Source of the DNA: Heterobasidion occidentale
Lineage: Eukaryota; Basidiomycota; Agaricomycetes; Russulales; Bondarzewiaceae
Length of the DNA stretch: 64,000 nt
NCBI GenBank assembly: GCA_039111635.1
Contig: JBCAQO010000001.1
Location: forward strand, 2,480,001-2,544,000
Direction of reading: 5' to 3'
Positions 24,285 through 35,385 of the stretch are shown here, piece after piece. Position 1 is the stretch's first letter. Each line of letters begins with the position of its first letter. The notes beneath the pieces are model-generated. The model was not told where the DNA came from, searched no databases, and worked only from the letters and a program-made list of their open reading frames with translations. A program made the translations under genes and the position numbers.

Positions 24285-24937
24285 AACCGCCTAGGCCGGG
24301 CCGCCGTGCATCGTGCAGCCCGCGCGCAGAGCCAGAGAAGAAGAAGATCGTTTCGCTTGTATCATTTCGCATTATTATGCACCCCCACCCACCTACCCCA
24401 TACCTGTCATACCTATCCATTGCCATCTCGCACATACATACCATGGACACGCTGCTCTATCTTTACAATGACTGCGGATGCATAGACTACTATTTCCTAG
24501 ACGTACGATGTGCTTTTGGGGCGTACGCCGGACGCGGCGTGCGCACGGGGCGGCACGCGCACGGGGCGGCACGCGCACGGGGCGGCACGCGCACGGGGCG
24601 GCACGCGCACGGGGCGGCACGCGCACGGGGCGGCACGCGCACGGGGCGGCACGCGCACGGTCACGGCGTGCGATCGCCCGTAACGCGTGACACTCCGATG
24701 ATGCCAGCATCAAATGCCTGGGCGCATTTTGGACATTCTACTATGCATCTTGCATCCACTGCTCATCATCTTTCGGATCCCAACATACTTCACCGTGTTC
24801 TGTGAGTTGGAATGCTGCTCGAACACCGCGTATGGCTGCCTTCTGTGACCAGAAACTGTCCCTTCCCTGTGACAGTGTGACAGTTCTAGGTCTCCTCTTG
24901 ACTTCATTGTCCGTCCTCCTCAGCGTCTCCGACCTTC
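24285..24937. other. Intergenic region around the minisatellite
   Basis: Apart from the 120-base repeat this 650-base stretch holds the 3' flank of the ankyrin-DIL gene and the upstream region of the zinc-finger gene. I see no further gene. Confidence 0.4.
24541..24660. repeat. Perfect 16-bp minisatellite, 7.5 copies
   Basis: Seven and a half head-to-tail identical copies of GCGCACGGGGCGGCAC fill exactly 120 bases. Because 16 is not a multiple of three, all frames are open and give Arg/His/Ala-rich spurious proteins. It lies about 260 bases after the ankyrin-DIL stop. Confidence 0.97.
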
Positions 24938-26227
24938 ATGCTTGCCACAAACGTGACATTGACACGGGACATGGTCATCCACCTCGCCAGGATCACCCTC
25001 AAGCCCACAAAATGTGACTGGGCGGGCTGTTCTGCCATACTGAACAGCTGGCTAGCATTAAAAAAGGTATGAAATGTCTGACTGCTTTTCATTATCCTAG
25101 TGTTTCTCTTGGACATCTCCAAGAAGCCCCATCTGCCTTTCTGTGCCACTGTGCGCTCTTGGGGATCTTGATGTCATCGATGTCTGTAGGCTACCTCATC
25201 ATGGATCATGGATTTGGGTCAGCATTTAACTTAGTAGCAGACCTTGACTTCTACTTTGGTTGATCAGGGTGCTTGATTGTGCTTAATTTTACATTAATGC
25301 GAAAGAAGTGCTGAGCAGCCTTGAAATTATATATATATTCACTCTAAAAGAATGCCTATCAGTTTGCTGATTTTCCTCGATTTCAGCACCAGCATCTACA
25401 TTGCAAGCAAACTGCCCAACAGGTTTGGCACTTTACTGAATATCCCTGCACTCCCGATCCTTGACAAAGAGGTCAAATTCTTGACCAGGGTGATATCCAC
25501 TGTCAGATCCCGAGGTGCTCTGGTCCATACCACAAGTCTCTCCAAGCACTCACGAATCATGTGGACATGAGCCACTTAAATCACACACAATTACTTTGTC
25601 CAATCAAGGGTGAGCATGCCGGGCACAGTATCCATCATCCACACTGACCGTGAGCCACTTCAGACTGTCCGGAAACCTTTACCAGATCAAATTATCTTGT
25701 CTCCCATTTTGAGGCAGTTCATAACATCCTAGTGGACCGAGAAGTGCACGGCGGCGCAGTATTGAAACTATCTTCAAGTCCCCATCGACATCTGCCCCAG
25801 ACAGTGCCACCCCTGCCGCCTTCCTGCTCATCAGATCAAATTGATCTAAGAGATCTCAAGCTCACCCGGAAGAAGCCCCAACCAATGTCAGAGCCCGTCC
25901 CGACTCTTCCGCCCGACGGTCAGCCCGAAAATAAGGAGGAGTCGACCGCCATCGTGTTCGATGATCTCCCAAAACGGGCATGGCGTCAAAGCGGGGAGCG
26001 AACTGCTCCCATCGATGCCTTTTTTCATGTGCAGCGCAAGCCGCCCCCGAGCCAGCCGCAGCTCTCCTTTCCACCTCCGGTCGTGCACAAGCAGACCGTT
26101 CAGCCAGATCCGCCGCGCACCTTCCTCTACGACACGTTTTCGCTCCGTTACGACGAACTGGACAAACAAGGACTCGTCGACGGGCGCGGGGTCTGGCCCA
26201 AGGGGTTGGGCTGGAAAGGACCTTGAA
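24938..26227 (+). CDS. Probable C2H2 zinc-finger protein, gene model incomplete
   Basis: Frames and splice sites together reveal zinc-finger segments. From the ATG at 24938 exon 1 gives VIHLARITLKPTKCDWAGCS with an intact C-x4-C pair before a GT donor at 25067. Further on, GDIHCQIPRCSGPYHKSLQA continues to LTNHVDMSH, a C-x4-C...H-x4-H finger. A third finger is spliced over an intron at about 25608-25660 and reads LLCPIKDCPETFTRSNYL then VSHFEAVH, again C2H2 spacing. The last exon is Pro-rich and ends DELDKQGLVDGRGVWPKGLG plus a TGA near 26227. The exon(s) between 25070 and 25480 I could not place, so the product may be broken. Base composition is lower in GC than the gene before it. A DNA- or RNA-binding role is inferred from the fingers only. 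Confidence 0.5.
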
Positions 26228-26713
26228 GCCTCCGCGTTTCAAAAATCGTGTCGCCGCTTCCTCCGTCGCTTTTCCTTTGTCGTCTTTGTTGTTGTGAGTC
26301 CCTCTCTACTCACTCAGGTGCCCACGGCCGCATGCGAACACTGACCCCCGCGCCAGACCTCGCTTTCGCACAGCACTCGCTCTATACATGACACGGACCG
26401 CCCACCACACATCTTCCACTTCTCGCTTAATCGTATCCCACAACATAATCCACTACCTTACTGACCAACCGAAGCACTTACTGACGGGTCTCCATGTCTC
26501 CTTGCATCGTTCTCGGACATCATCCAATTTTGCACACGAGCCAATGTCCATTCAGAGTCGTATAAACCAGTACCGCGTGCATGATGTAAACAAATGGTGT
26601 CATGCCCAGCTGCTACGCGAGTGCGGGGGCGTAAGTAAAAGTCCGTGCGGATTGAAAGAATGAGTCCAGAAGTAAGAAGAAACGTTATGGCCGTAGTCAA
26701 GATTTGAACGGCG
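26228..26713. other. Convergent 3' flanks
   Basis: About 485 bases between the convergent zinc-finger and rhomboid genes. Nothing beyond 3' untranslated sequence is apparent. Confidence 0.4.
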
Positions 26714-29025
26714 TTAACTCGTGGTCGTCGTGGTATAGGTTGTGAGGCCTGTCGATATTCGATCAGATTCGACACATCTCTGACAAGGGCATGACCTGAG
26801 CTTACCAGTTCTATCGTGATAACGATCGCGAATGGAATAACACGACTGTGAGCGAGAGTGTCGAAGAACGAGCGCAAGACATACCCTTTGCAGTGATTAT
26901 TGGAGGAAGTGGGGAAACATGAAAGGTAGCGACATCCCGAACAGGCTAGAGGAACGCCATTCCAGGTCAGTACTCTATGATGACTCCGTACCCGTCAGCC
27001 ACGCACCAGCATACGGGTCCGAGGTGTAGAAATTACGGATGAGAACGATGTATAATATAATCGCCAGTGGAATAGCAACGAGTCGGAAGGACCACATGAT
27101 AACCCGGTGCCTCTTCGTAGTGCTTATGACGGGATAGAATGTGGTTCCCACGAGTAGGCCCATGAGGAACCCTCCAAGATGAGCTTTGAACAACAATCAG
27201 TCGGATGAATCACCAAAGAAGTAATCAATCTATACCAAAGTTATCGACATCTGAAATCAACTTGGTCAGGATTTGTACCAGCGTTCGATCAAATAACTTA
27301 CATGGGATGTAACCAACGGCGATACCAATCAATAGTTCGATTGTCATGAACACGAGCTGTCAAGGGATGAGTGAGCGTCATCCCATAGGGAATACCTACT
27401 CACCCGGCGAACGGGACGAAAATGGTATTTCCAGTGAGCGAACAGATCCACCCATGTGACCTAACGAACAAAAAAAAATACGTTAGTGGCGGCACGGTGA
27501 CCGAGCTGGGAGAAATACTTACAGCTATGGCGCCAAAGATAGCGCCGCTAGCCCCAACGGAAGGTATACCGACAAGAGAGAAATTGCCTCCCAGTACGTT
27601 TCTGTGAATCGAACCCTTAGAACGAAAGGGCTCATGATGAAATTGACCAGCAAACGCACCCAAAGATGCCTGCTGCGAAGTATAGTATAAAGAACCCGCC
27701 GGATCCCATCTCTCGTTCAATCTAAAAAGGCATCAGAGACACATTGGGAAGGAAGCAAAACGATACTTACTTGCGCTACAGCTGTTAACTGAGCGAGCAT
27801 GTTCAAGATGATGTGGATGAACCCGGCATGGATGAAAATGGGAGTGATAAATCTAGTATCGTGATAGACGGTCAAACCCATCCGTCCACACATTGCCGTG
27901 CGGTGCTCACCTCCACCACTGATTCGGCTCTCCGTCGCCAAATCCGCCATGTCCACAGAGTTCTTCAATAGTACATATACGGTCTGGCGGGTTGGCCGTA
28001 TCATTCATACCTGATCACCAGATTTATGTCAGGCACATCGAGACATTCAAGACAGACCACGTACAAGCCATATTCGTAGATGCGGGCACGGCGGTCACGT
28101 CCTTCATGCAGGGTGGGAAACGTGCACCGATGTTGATGAGCGCGCTCGAAGACGGGCCGAGCATCACATTCACGGTGGGCTAGAGAGACTAGTTGAAGGC
28201 TCAAACTGACCAGAATAGCAGGGCTGCTCAGCTCACCTTGAACGAGACTGGGGTACCCTGCTCCTTACTATTCAAGACGAGCTCATAAATAAAGACGCCG
28301 ATCATAGCAACGGTGAGCGCCCATACTAGAGAGCGACAATGTCAATAGGAGTGGCAAAGACGTAGGCACAACACAGATTCTACTTACCGACAAAGGGGTG
28401 TTTCTGTCTACCGATTCCCCGCTTTTTGTCTTCTATGCGCTGCTCTATAGGGTACTTGCCATTCTCCAAGAAACGACTCAGTGCAGATCCCTTCTCCGTT
28501 ACAGGTATAGCACGCTTGGAATCAAAAGGTTCCGCGAATTCTATACCAACGCTCGAATCACTCGTCGTGGAGAATATATACATGAGATAGCGCACCTAGA
28601 TCCTGGTGTTTGTTGGCACCGCCATATCCAGCCGCGTTCCGCACGAGAGGCTCATCTCCACTCTGTTCGCCCGCGAACCGCACCCTATGAGGTTCGTCGG
28701 AATATGGCTTGAAGCCCTCATCATTGTCGCGCTCGTCATCGGGCGTAGAATAGATCGAGGACGCGGCGACACTCTTCCTGTTCGTTGTTGGAGGAACATC
28801 AAGCCGCTGAGAGAGACTCGTGGGAGACCGATTGGACAACGAAGTCGGTGAGGCTACGAGCGGTTCAGCGTCAGGATGTGATAGATGATTGCTGGATCCC
28901 GAGGGATCTGCCGCGGGCAATGATAGTCTCAGATCAAGCCCTGGCGAGTCCGGAAAGTGCAAGCCATGGTCGCCGACTGGTTCGTGATCCCGAGAGCGGT
29001 CTTGGAGAGGGATGGGTGTGGTCAT
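26714..29025 (-). CDS. Rhomboid-family intramembrane serine protease
   Basis: Polytopic membrane protease that cuts transmembrane substrates. Start ATG 29025 (MTTPIPLQDRSRDHEPVG) opens a long cytosolic Ser/Asp-rich N-terminus. Membrane segments follow: WALTVAMIGVFIYELVL, FITPIFIHAGFIHIILNMLA (first rhomboid helices with the His-rich loop), GIPSVGASGAIFGAIAV, LVFMTIELLIGIAVGYIP, FAHLGGFLMGLLVGTTFYPV and FRLVAIPLAIILYIVLIRNF. The catalytic Ser is in GASGAIFG and the catalytic His in AHLGGFLMG. Splicing the last exons gives DPYAACSGCRYLSCFPTSSN then NHCKGTGLTTYTTTTS and a TAA at 26714-26716; the Cys-rich tail is typical of agaricomycete rhomboids. At least seven short introns are present. Confidence 0.88.
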
Positions 29026-29402
29026 CACCTATGGAAGATGGTCAGAGGCGGTCGTAAGAGGGAAAGTACTGTAATGGTGGTGAGGAGAGGCCAACGAATA
29101 TATAAATGCGGATGACACGGGGCAAGAACACTGGACAGCCATTTGGGCGGCCAAGACAACGAGCCTTCGGACACCACAGCCATCGCGCTGCGCTTTTGGC
29201 CAGGACTCTTCGGAGCGCAGTGATCGGGCTATGGAAGAACATATTTGGCCCCAGCCTCGAGGCTTCAAAAAGGCCTCAAGCTGCAGGCCTGCTGATCAAA
29301 TTTCACATTCGGACTCTAATCGTACATTCGCAAAAAAATGCTGAAACCAAGGAATGCGCAGTACCCCACATAGTCGTACATTGTAGCTCAAAACATATTG
29401 CC
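29026..29402. other. Intergenic: rhomboid promoter and hydrolase 3' flank
   Basis: About 375 bases between two minus-strand genes, containing the TATA-like element listed separately. No gene seen. Confidence 0.4.
29099..29105 (-). promoter_or_regulatory. TATA-like element upstream of the rhomboid gene
   Basis: The minus strand reads TTATATA about 75-80 bases before the rhomboid ATG. Assigned on sequence and position only. Confidence 0.35.
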
Positions 29403-31260
29403 TCAGTCGATGCTTGAGCCCTCACTTTCTTTCCATCTCTTGAGCAGAGTGTTGCTCGGCAAGCCGAAGGGGTCGAGCACTTTGTGTGCAACTTCAACGC
29501 CAGCGACAGGGAGCGCAGTAGCGTCGAGCAGGCCCAGCTGTAAACAGTTGGATTAATATGCCCCCTCGGACAGATCGGCGCAGGCATACTCACTTGGACA
29601 AGGACTGATGCCTGGTCCCAATATCTGGATGAACGATGAATAAAGTGTACATACGATAAGAAGGTGATGGTCTCACATGTGTCTGCGATGGAAGAGTCAT
29701 GACGGGACAAGTGCTATAGCCTGTATGTGAAGACTCACTCAAAGGTAAGCTTGTCTCCTCGGAAGGCCACTACACCGACCAAGGCAATCTCGATTGGTTT
29801 CCCAGTGGGTTTAATCCCAGGCAAGAAATAATCAATTTCCTATCCGAACATCAGTCTAGCTCGTCTGCACTTCTCTGAACATACGGTTGTATGAGTCGCC
29901 TTGAAGATCATCTCGTCTATAATCCGATCTGCACCGACTACAGGTACGAGCTTAGTGGACCTGAAACGCCCTTGTGACAGATTCTCACCTGTTCTCGAGA
30001 CTGTGATTATCTCTGTATCGGGAGGAGTCACCTGAAATAAATAAGCATCGAGAAAACCCCCTGTCAAGTACGGTACACACAGTAACACCGGTGAAATGGT
30101 GCTGCACGAAGGAAATTCTGTCAGAAGATTCAGTAAAATCATTCTCTCATATATACGTGCTTTATAAAAGCGGGCCAAATCATCGTAGCCAACACCACCA
30201 GTCATTGTTGGGACATGGTTCACATACGGCGTTTTCACCTATTTTCGAGACAACGTGAGATACCCGAGTTGGCACCAGAAGTGAGATATTACCATGGTAG
30301 CCATTGTTTCTGATGAGACAGAAGCAAAACATCAGAGTCCACGCAGAAGGCATGAGGAAGGTTAACGAACTTCTTGCATCCCTTTCGACAAATTCCTGTT
30401 CGGATGTCGCGTCAGCACAGCAAAACAACAGCATCAGGTCCCAATACATACATAATAGGTATGAGATTCCCAGAGGCTTTCTAGATCGAAGTGGGGGCCC
30501 AGTTGACGCCGCAATAGTTTCAAAGTGCGGCTATACGAGAGACTGGTCGCAGATCGAACATAAGGATCGACGGAGAAAACATCTCCAGAACTTATAACAG
30601 CTGGTGCTCTAGCTTTGAATAGAAATGGTGGAGATGCAGAAACCATAGGATACGAATAGACAACAATAGGGAAATGATCGGCAGGAGAAAGTGAGTACGG
30701 AAGCGTTTCGGGCGTTACCAAAGATAACGAAGCATGTAGTTTCTCCTGTGCTGTGGCGAGATGAACGAGTGTCCTAAAACATCGTTCAGCAGGCGTTCGG
30801 ACGATGAAGGGGAGAACTCAGACGCTTACGGGATATACTTTTGTTCAGGATCATGGACGATGAGAGGTCCGCCATGCTCCGACAAGGGACTGAAATGCAC
30901 CACCGCTTTGAGTCTTCGGACATCAGCCTTTCTTACAAGATTCGGCATGGTCATCTCATCATCCTGGAGAAGCCCATAGGTGACGAGGCCCCAGTTGCCA
31001 GCATGGGTGGTAATGAATGCTCCTGCCGCGTCCAGGGCTTCTGCCAGAGATGCCAAGGATGCGGGCGGGTATAGAACTTGAAAAATAGAATATCCCTCTT
31101 GCGCGAGCTGGTATGGCTTCATACAGCTTGCCATAGCTAGCAATATGTATGGTTAGATGCTTACCTGCTCGCACCAACCTGCTTGCTCAGAGGAAATCAG
31201 GAGTACCAATACCGGAGGATGGAGAACAGATGGCACCGCGTTAGAGTATGTCCTAGACAT
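29403..31260 (-). CDS. Dienelactone-hydrolase-like plus SnoaL-like two-domain protein
   Basis: Agaricomycete-type protein joining an alpha/beta-hydrolase-like N-terminal half to a SnoaL/NTF2-like C-terminal half, often annotated as carboxymethylenebutenolidase. Start ATG 31260 (MSRTYSNAVPSVLHPPVLVL); an intron GTTGGT...GCTAG links it to MASCMKPYQLAQEGYSIFQV. The first half continues SLAEALDAAGAFITTHAGNW, LKAVVHFSPLSE and YSYPMVSASPPFLFKA. The second half reads NHVPTMTGGVGYDDLARFYK, VTPPDTEIITVSRT, VGADRIIDEMIFKATHT, FLPGIKPTGKPIEIALVGVV and YWDQASVLVQLGLLDATALP. It ends KRWKESEGSSID with a TGA at 29403-29405. In the first half I see no clear G-x-S-x-G nucleophile or dienelactone-hydrolase Cys motif. 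The intron after ARFYK may use a non-consensus donor. Enzymatic role unproven. Confidence 0.65.
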
Positions 31261-31485
31261 TCTGATTCTAATGAATATAGGTGAAGTCAGAGGGAACGAC
31301 GAGGTTTAATTCTCTACGACGTCGGCGATGCGATATGCACAGGTTGAAGTTGAAGTTGAACGGATCTGCGGTCGAGAGATCTGGGAATTAGTCATAGGCG
31401 AGGGAAGCAGTTTCCTTTTCAGCCATTGCGCCGCTCCAAGTGCAGGGACCCACATTTATGAGTCTCGGTACATGCACATTGCTCC
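31261..31485. promoter_or_regulatory. Divergent promoter, hydrolase gene / CAS1
   Basis: 225 bases between divergent start codons. It contains direct GAAGTT repeats near 31345-31358 (GTTGAAGTTGAAGTTGAA) but no clear TATA box. Confidence 0.4.
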
Positions 31486-34371
31486 ATGGTTCAATCTAGG
31501 GCATTGTCATTTTCTTTGAACCCCTCCTGGCCGCATGATGCATCGATAGCATCCATAGTCATTGCGGTTCTACTCGGACTGACTCGATATGTGTTCTTGG
31601 GTGCGCGAGTAACATCCATGCTAAAGAGTGTGAGGCTAATATACAGTAGATGGATCTGACCCTCTTCACTGCGGCGCATTGCTAAACAAGGGTCGTTTGC
31701 TTGACAGTGGGTTCAAGAATTGGCAGCCCGATGGTATGTTCTGAGTCGTCGATTTCTAATTTAGCAGAGATGTGACTGAATGTGTCCAGGTTGTATGTTG
31801 CATGTCTATCAGCCAAAGGATGCCGGAACATGTCTCGCTTCTCGCCATGCTGTCTTCATTGGAGACTCTGTCACTAGGAAGCTGTTCTTCCAGTTCTCGA
31901 ATATCGTCGATTCCAGCCTGCCCACCGCACCTCCCGACGACGATCTCAAGCACACCGACCATCTCCTTGTTTCCAAATCAGGCGTCCGACTGTCTTTTTA
32001 TTGGGACCCTTTCCTAAACTCATCACATCTCGACGACGCTTTGTTTGTTCGAGGTCCCGTTCAGACACCATCAGGCGCACCTTCTGTTGATCGTCCGGCG
32101 TTGCTCGTTCTTGGCTCTGGTCTCTGGTATCTGCGCTATTCATCTTCTTCTGGAGGTCTTTCTGCATGGGAGGCAAAGATGGAGTCTGTACTAGATTCTG
32201 TATCCAGAGGACGCCATCATCTAGCCGACGAAATTGTGATTCTCCCTATCGAGGATGTCGTGGTAGACAAGTTATCTCATGAGCGGGCGAGCACCATGCT
32301 TGCCTCCGACAGAGATGCAATGAACTCTGACCTGTATCACAGAATACATCCCTCTTCTGGAGATTTTCTCTCTTACTTCCCGTCCTCTCAGCCCAAGCCA
32401 CCTGCATCGCTGCCGATAGTATTCAATGAGATGCTTGATCCCTCTCAAACCGAGGACGGTCTGCATTTCTCAGACGCCGTTGTCAGAATGCAGGCAAACG
32501 TTCTGCTCAACATGCGCTGTAACGATGAACTGCCGAAATACTTTCCCCTCGACAAGACCTGTTGTAGGAGTTATCCATGGCCGTCGATCTTGCAACTCAT
32601 CATACTTGCCGCCGTGATTTTGTGGGGACCCTACTCGTGGTTTCTTTCATATAGACTGGGTAAGGCTTGCTTCCTATCCTGACTTCCTCTCTTTTTGAAA
32701 CGCCTCTTCAGGTCCAAAATACACTGGATCCTCGCTCATAAGAGAAGAACAAATGCCCTCCCTAATATTTAGCGCTGCTATCGCCATCATCTTTTTGGCC
32801 GACCGGACGGGCTTTTGGTTGAAAGAACAGAAGCAGTTCAATGCGTGGACATTCGGTTTCCTCAACATTCTCGGCTTAGCCATTGGCCTAGCAACTATCA
32901 AACGGGAAGACAAGGATCTAGGCTTTTTGAACAGGGAACAGACCGATGAGTGGAAGGGGTGGATGCAAAGTATGTACGGCTCAGACCATGACCTCTCGTA
33001 TGATCGCTGATCTTCTCGTTAGTTGCCATTCTCATCTACCATTACTTTGGGGCGTCGAAAGTATCTGGCATCTACAACCCGATCCGTGTCCTGGTCGCTT
33101 CCTACTTGTTCATGACGGGTTATGGTCACACGACTTTCTACATTAAAAAGGCCGATTTCAGGTTTTTACGGGTTGCCCAGGTGAGTTTTTGTAATCGTTC
33201 GGGACTTGATCAAATGTGACTGATGCTCTGTTCCAAGATAATAGTTCGACTGAATTTGTTCACACTCCTCCTCGCGTATACTATGAACACGGACTATATA
33301 TCCTACTATTTTGCGCCTCTTGTGTCGATGTGGTACCTTATCGTCTACGGCACCATGGCCATCGGGGCTCACTACAACGATCGCACGGTCGTCTTGGCAT
33401 CCAAGATTTTGCTTTCAATGGGCCTCGTCACCTGGTTCATGAAGGATCCATGGCTTCTGGACACTTTGTTCCAATTCTTGGAGAGATTCTGTTCCATCCA
33501 CTGGTCTGCGAAAGAGTGGGCGTTCCGTGTCAACCTCGACCTTTGGATCGTCTATTTCGGCATGTTCAGTGCCTTGGCCTTCATCAAGATGCGCGAACAC
33601 CGTTTGACAGATCATCCGCGCTGGCCTCTGGTCGTGAAGGTCGCCGTGGTCCTCTCGGGCATCACCATGCTCTGGTTCTTCGCATTCGAGTTATCCCAGC
33701 CAAACAAGTTCGTATACAACACTTGGCATCCATACATCTCATTCCTCCCCATCTCTGCCTTCGTCGTCCTCCGGAATGCCAACCCAGTGCTTCGCTCGGC
33801 CTCTTCAAAAGCCTTCGCATTCATCGGCAAATGCTCCCTGGAGACGTTCATCATCCAATATCATCTCTGGCTAGCAGCTGACACCAAGGGTATCCTGATG
33901 ATCATACCGTGGACGAGATGGCGATCTGCGAACATGGCCCTCACGGCGATCACGTTCGTCTACATCAGCCACCACGTAGCGACCGCCTCCGGCGAGGTCA
34001 CCGCTTGGATCTGTGGGACGGCCAACGCGAAGAAAGCGCTGCCGACGACGACGGAGCCATCCACCAGCAGCCGCCACGATCGCGATGGGGCGTATAGCCC
34101 ATCGCCGGAATCCGTGCCTTTGACAGCCCATGGAGGTCCATCATTGTTGGCCCCGAAGGACTCTGACGCCGAAGCGTCCCTCCCGGATCCTCCGCAGACG
34201 CCCATGCGCCCCAGATGGGTGGATCGGCTGGCAGAGGGCTCGACGCAACCGACGCCCGGCTTTCGTGTGTGGTACGGAGATACAGAATGGCAACCAGGGG
34301 TAAAGACTAAAGTTGCCGTTGGGGTGGGATTGATGTGGGTGTTGAATATTCTGTGGCCACATCCCGTGTAG
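31486..34371 (+). CDS. CAS1: Cas1-like polysaccharide O-acetyltransferase (CASD1 family)
   Basis: Golgi membrane acyltransferase. Cryptococcus Cas1 is required for O-acetylation of capsular glucuronoxylomannan; animal CASD1 acetylates sialic acid. Start ATG 31486 ([18 protein letters not shown]), then a signal anchor ([19 protein letters not shown]). The lumenal SGNH/PC-esterase-like domain follows: [37 protein letters not shown] (GDS nucleophile block) and [11 protein letters not shown] (D-x-x-H block), so the catalytic Ser, Asp and His are visible. From about residue 300 come roughly ten membrane helices, including [53 protein letters not shown] and [21 protein letters not shown] Ser/Pro-rich tail of about 100 residues after AWICG ends at a TAG at 34371. 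In a non-encapsulated fungus the acceptor is probably a wall or secreted glycan. Confidence 0.9.
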
Positions 34372-34663
34372 ACTGCGTCACGGTGTGGAGAAACCCCCGC
34401 ACATAACTGATGATCTTAGATACATCGTTCGAGTACCTTCATCATACCTTTCTCCGTACATTATAGCGCGGCCTCATCTGGCCTCATACCCTATGGACAG
34501 TACTAGGCAATCATAAAACGCCTAGCTTTGGTCGAATTGCATTGGAGGTATCAAAATTTTATTCAAAAAAAATATCTGATTGCGATAATTCGACATGGGA
34601 TCCATAAAGATACAGACCTAGTAGAGATGTATGAGCAATAAATCAAAGGGAGCACATTGAAAA
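34372..34663. other. CAS1 3' flank
   Basis: A/T-rich region with an A run and a reverse T run near 34556-34572. No gene seen. Confidence 0.4.
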
Positions 34664-35193
34664 TCATTGGGTTGAAGACATGTAAAATTGTGACATCAAC
34701 CTGGACGATGTCCAGGTCAGAAATCTAGGAAACTAATCATATCGAAACGATCTTTGAGAAACTCACAAGCTGACACCGACGCTGATTTGGTGAACAGGAG
34801 TGAAGGGTGGAAAAAGAACTGAGGAGATAAAAGGCAGTCAGCAAAAGGATATCAAGAAAGAGATGGTGAGAAAAATCAGTATTAGCATGGTATTCACTTC
34901 AAACGCTCATCCGTTAGATGGCGTCAGGGCTTGACTTCTATTTTATTCGATCATATGAAAATACGATGGAGAAAAAAACTCACAGGTACTATAAAGACAC
35001 GACCATCGAAGCTTGAGAAAGTCGGCGTCAGCAAGGCGGATGCGAGGAGCGAAGATGAAAGCTCAGAAATTTGGGTATAGATGATTACAGTTCATGAACC
35101 AAAAGGTTTCGAAGTAGCGATTCATTCTTTGTCTCGTCACCGCGAGCGGGCAGAAAGTAAACAACTCACGGGGAGGGAGGGGAGAACGGACAT
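34664..35193 (-). CDS. Candidate four-exon short gene (54 aa) or spliced noncoding RNA
   Basis: No long open frame, but the minus strand shows a clean series of splice signals. Exons would be 35193-35170, 35011-34984, 34818-34767 and 34724-34664. Donors are GTGAGTTG, GTGAGTTT and GTGAGTTT. Acceptors are CTCAAG, CTCCTCAG and TTCCTAG, the first two preceded by CTGAC branch-like motifs. The joined exons total 165 bases and stay open from ATG to TGA, giving a protein that starts MSVLPSLPLRWSCLYSTFLF and contains PPFTPVHQISVGVSL. I recognise no family. The leader has a very short upstream ORF (ATG CAT TAA). A noncoding transcript with the same introns is equally possible. Confidence 0.3.
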
Positions 35194-35385
35194 TAATGCA
35201 TGATGGACGACGATTCAACAGAGCAGAAAAAAAGATCAGCTAAAAAGGCGAAACGGGCCCACGTGATGTCACTTTAGGGCGGGGCCGCACGGGAGTGGCG
35301 CCGCGCCGCGTTGTGGGATCGGAATGCCTTGGTGAGGTTTGCCTCCTGCTCCTGAACTCCACCAGCAACTTGCGACGCTACGAAC

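Noticed and set aside
24377..24805. 142-codon frame through the minisatellite
   Set aside because: All frames of a 16-base repeat are open by arithmetic; the product is a simple His/Arg/Gly repeat.
24285..26230. Degenerate retrotransposon in the low-GC stretch
   Set aside because: No reverse transcriptase, integrase, gag or terminal repeats visible; zinc-finger exons explain the coding signal better.
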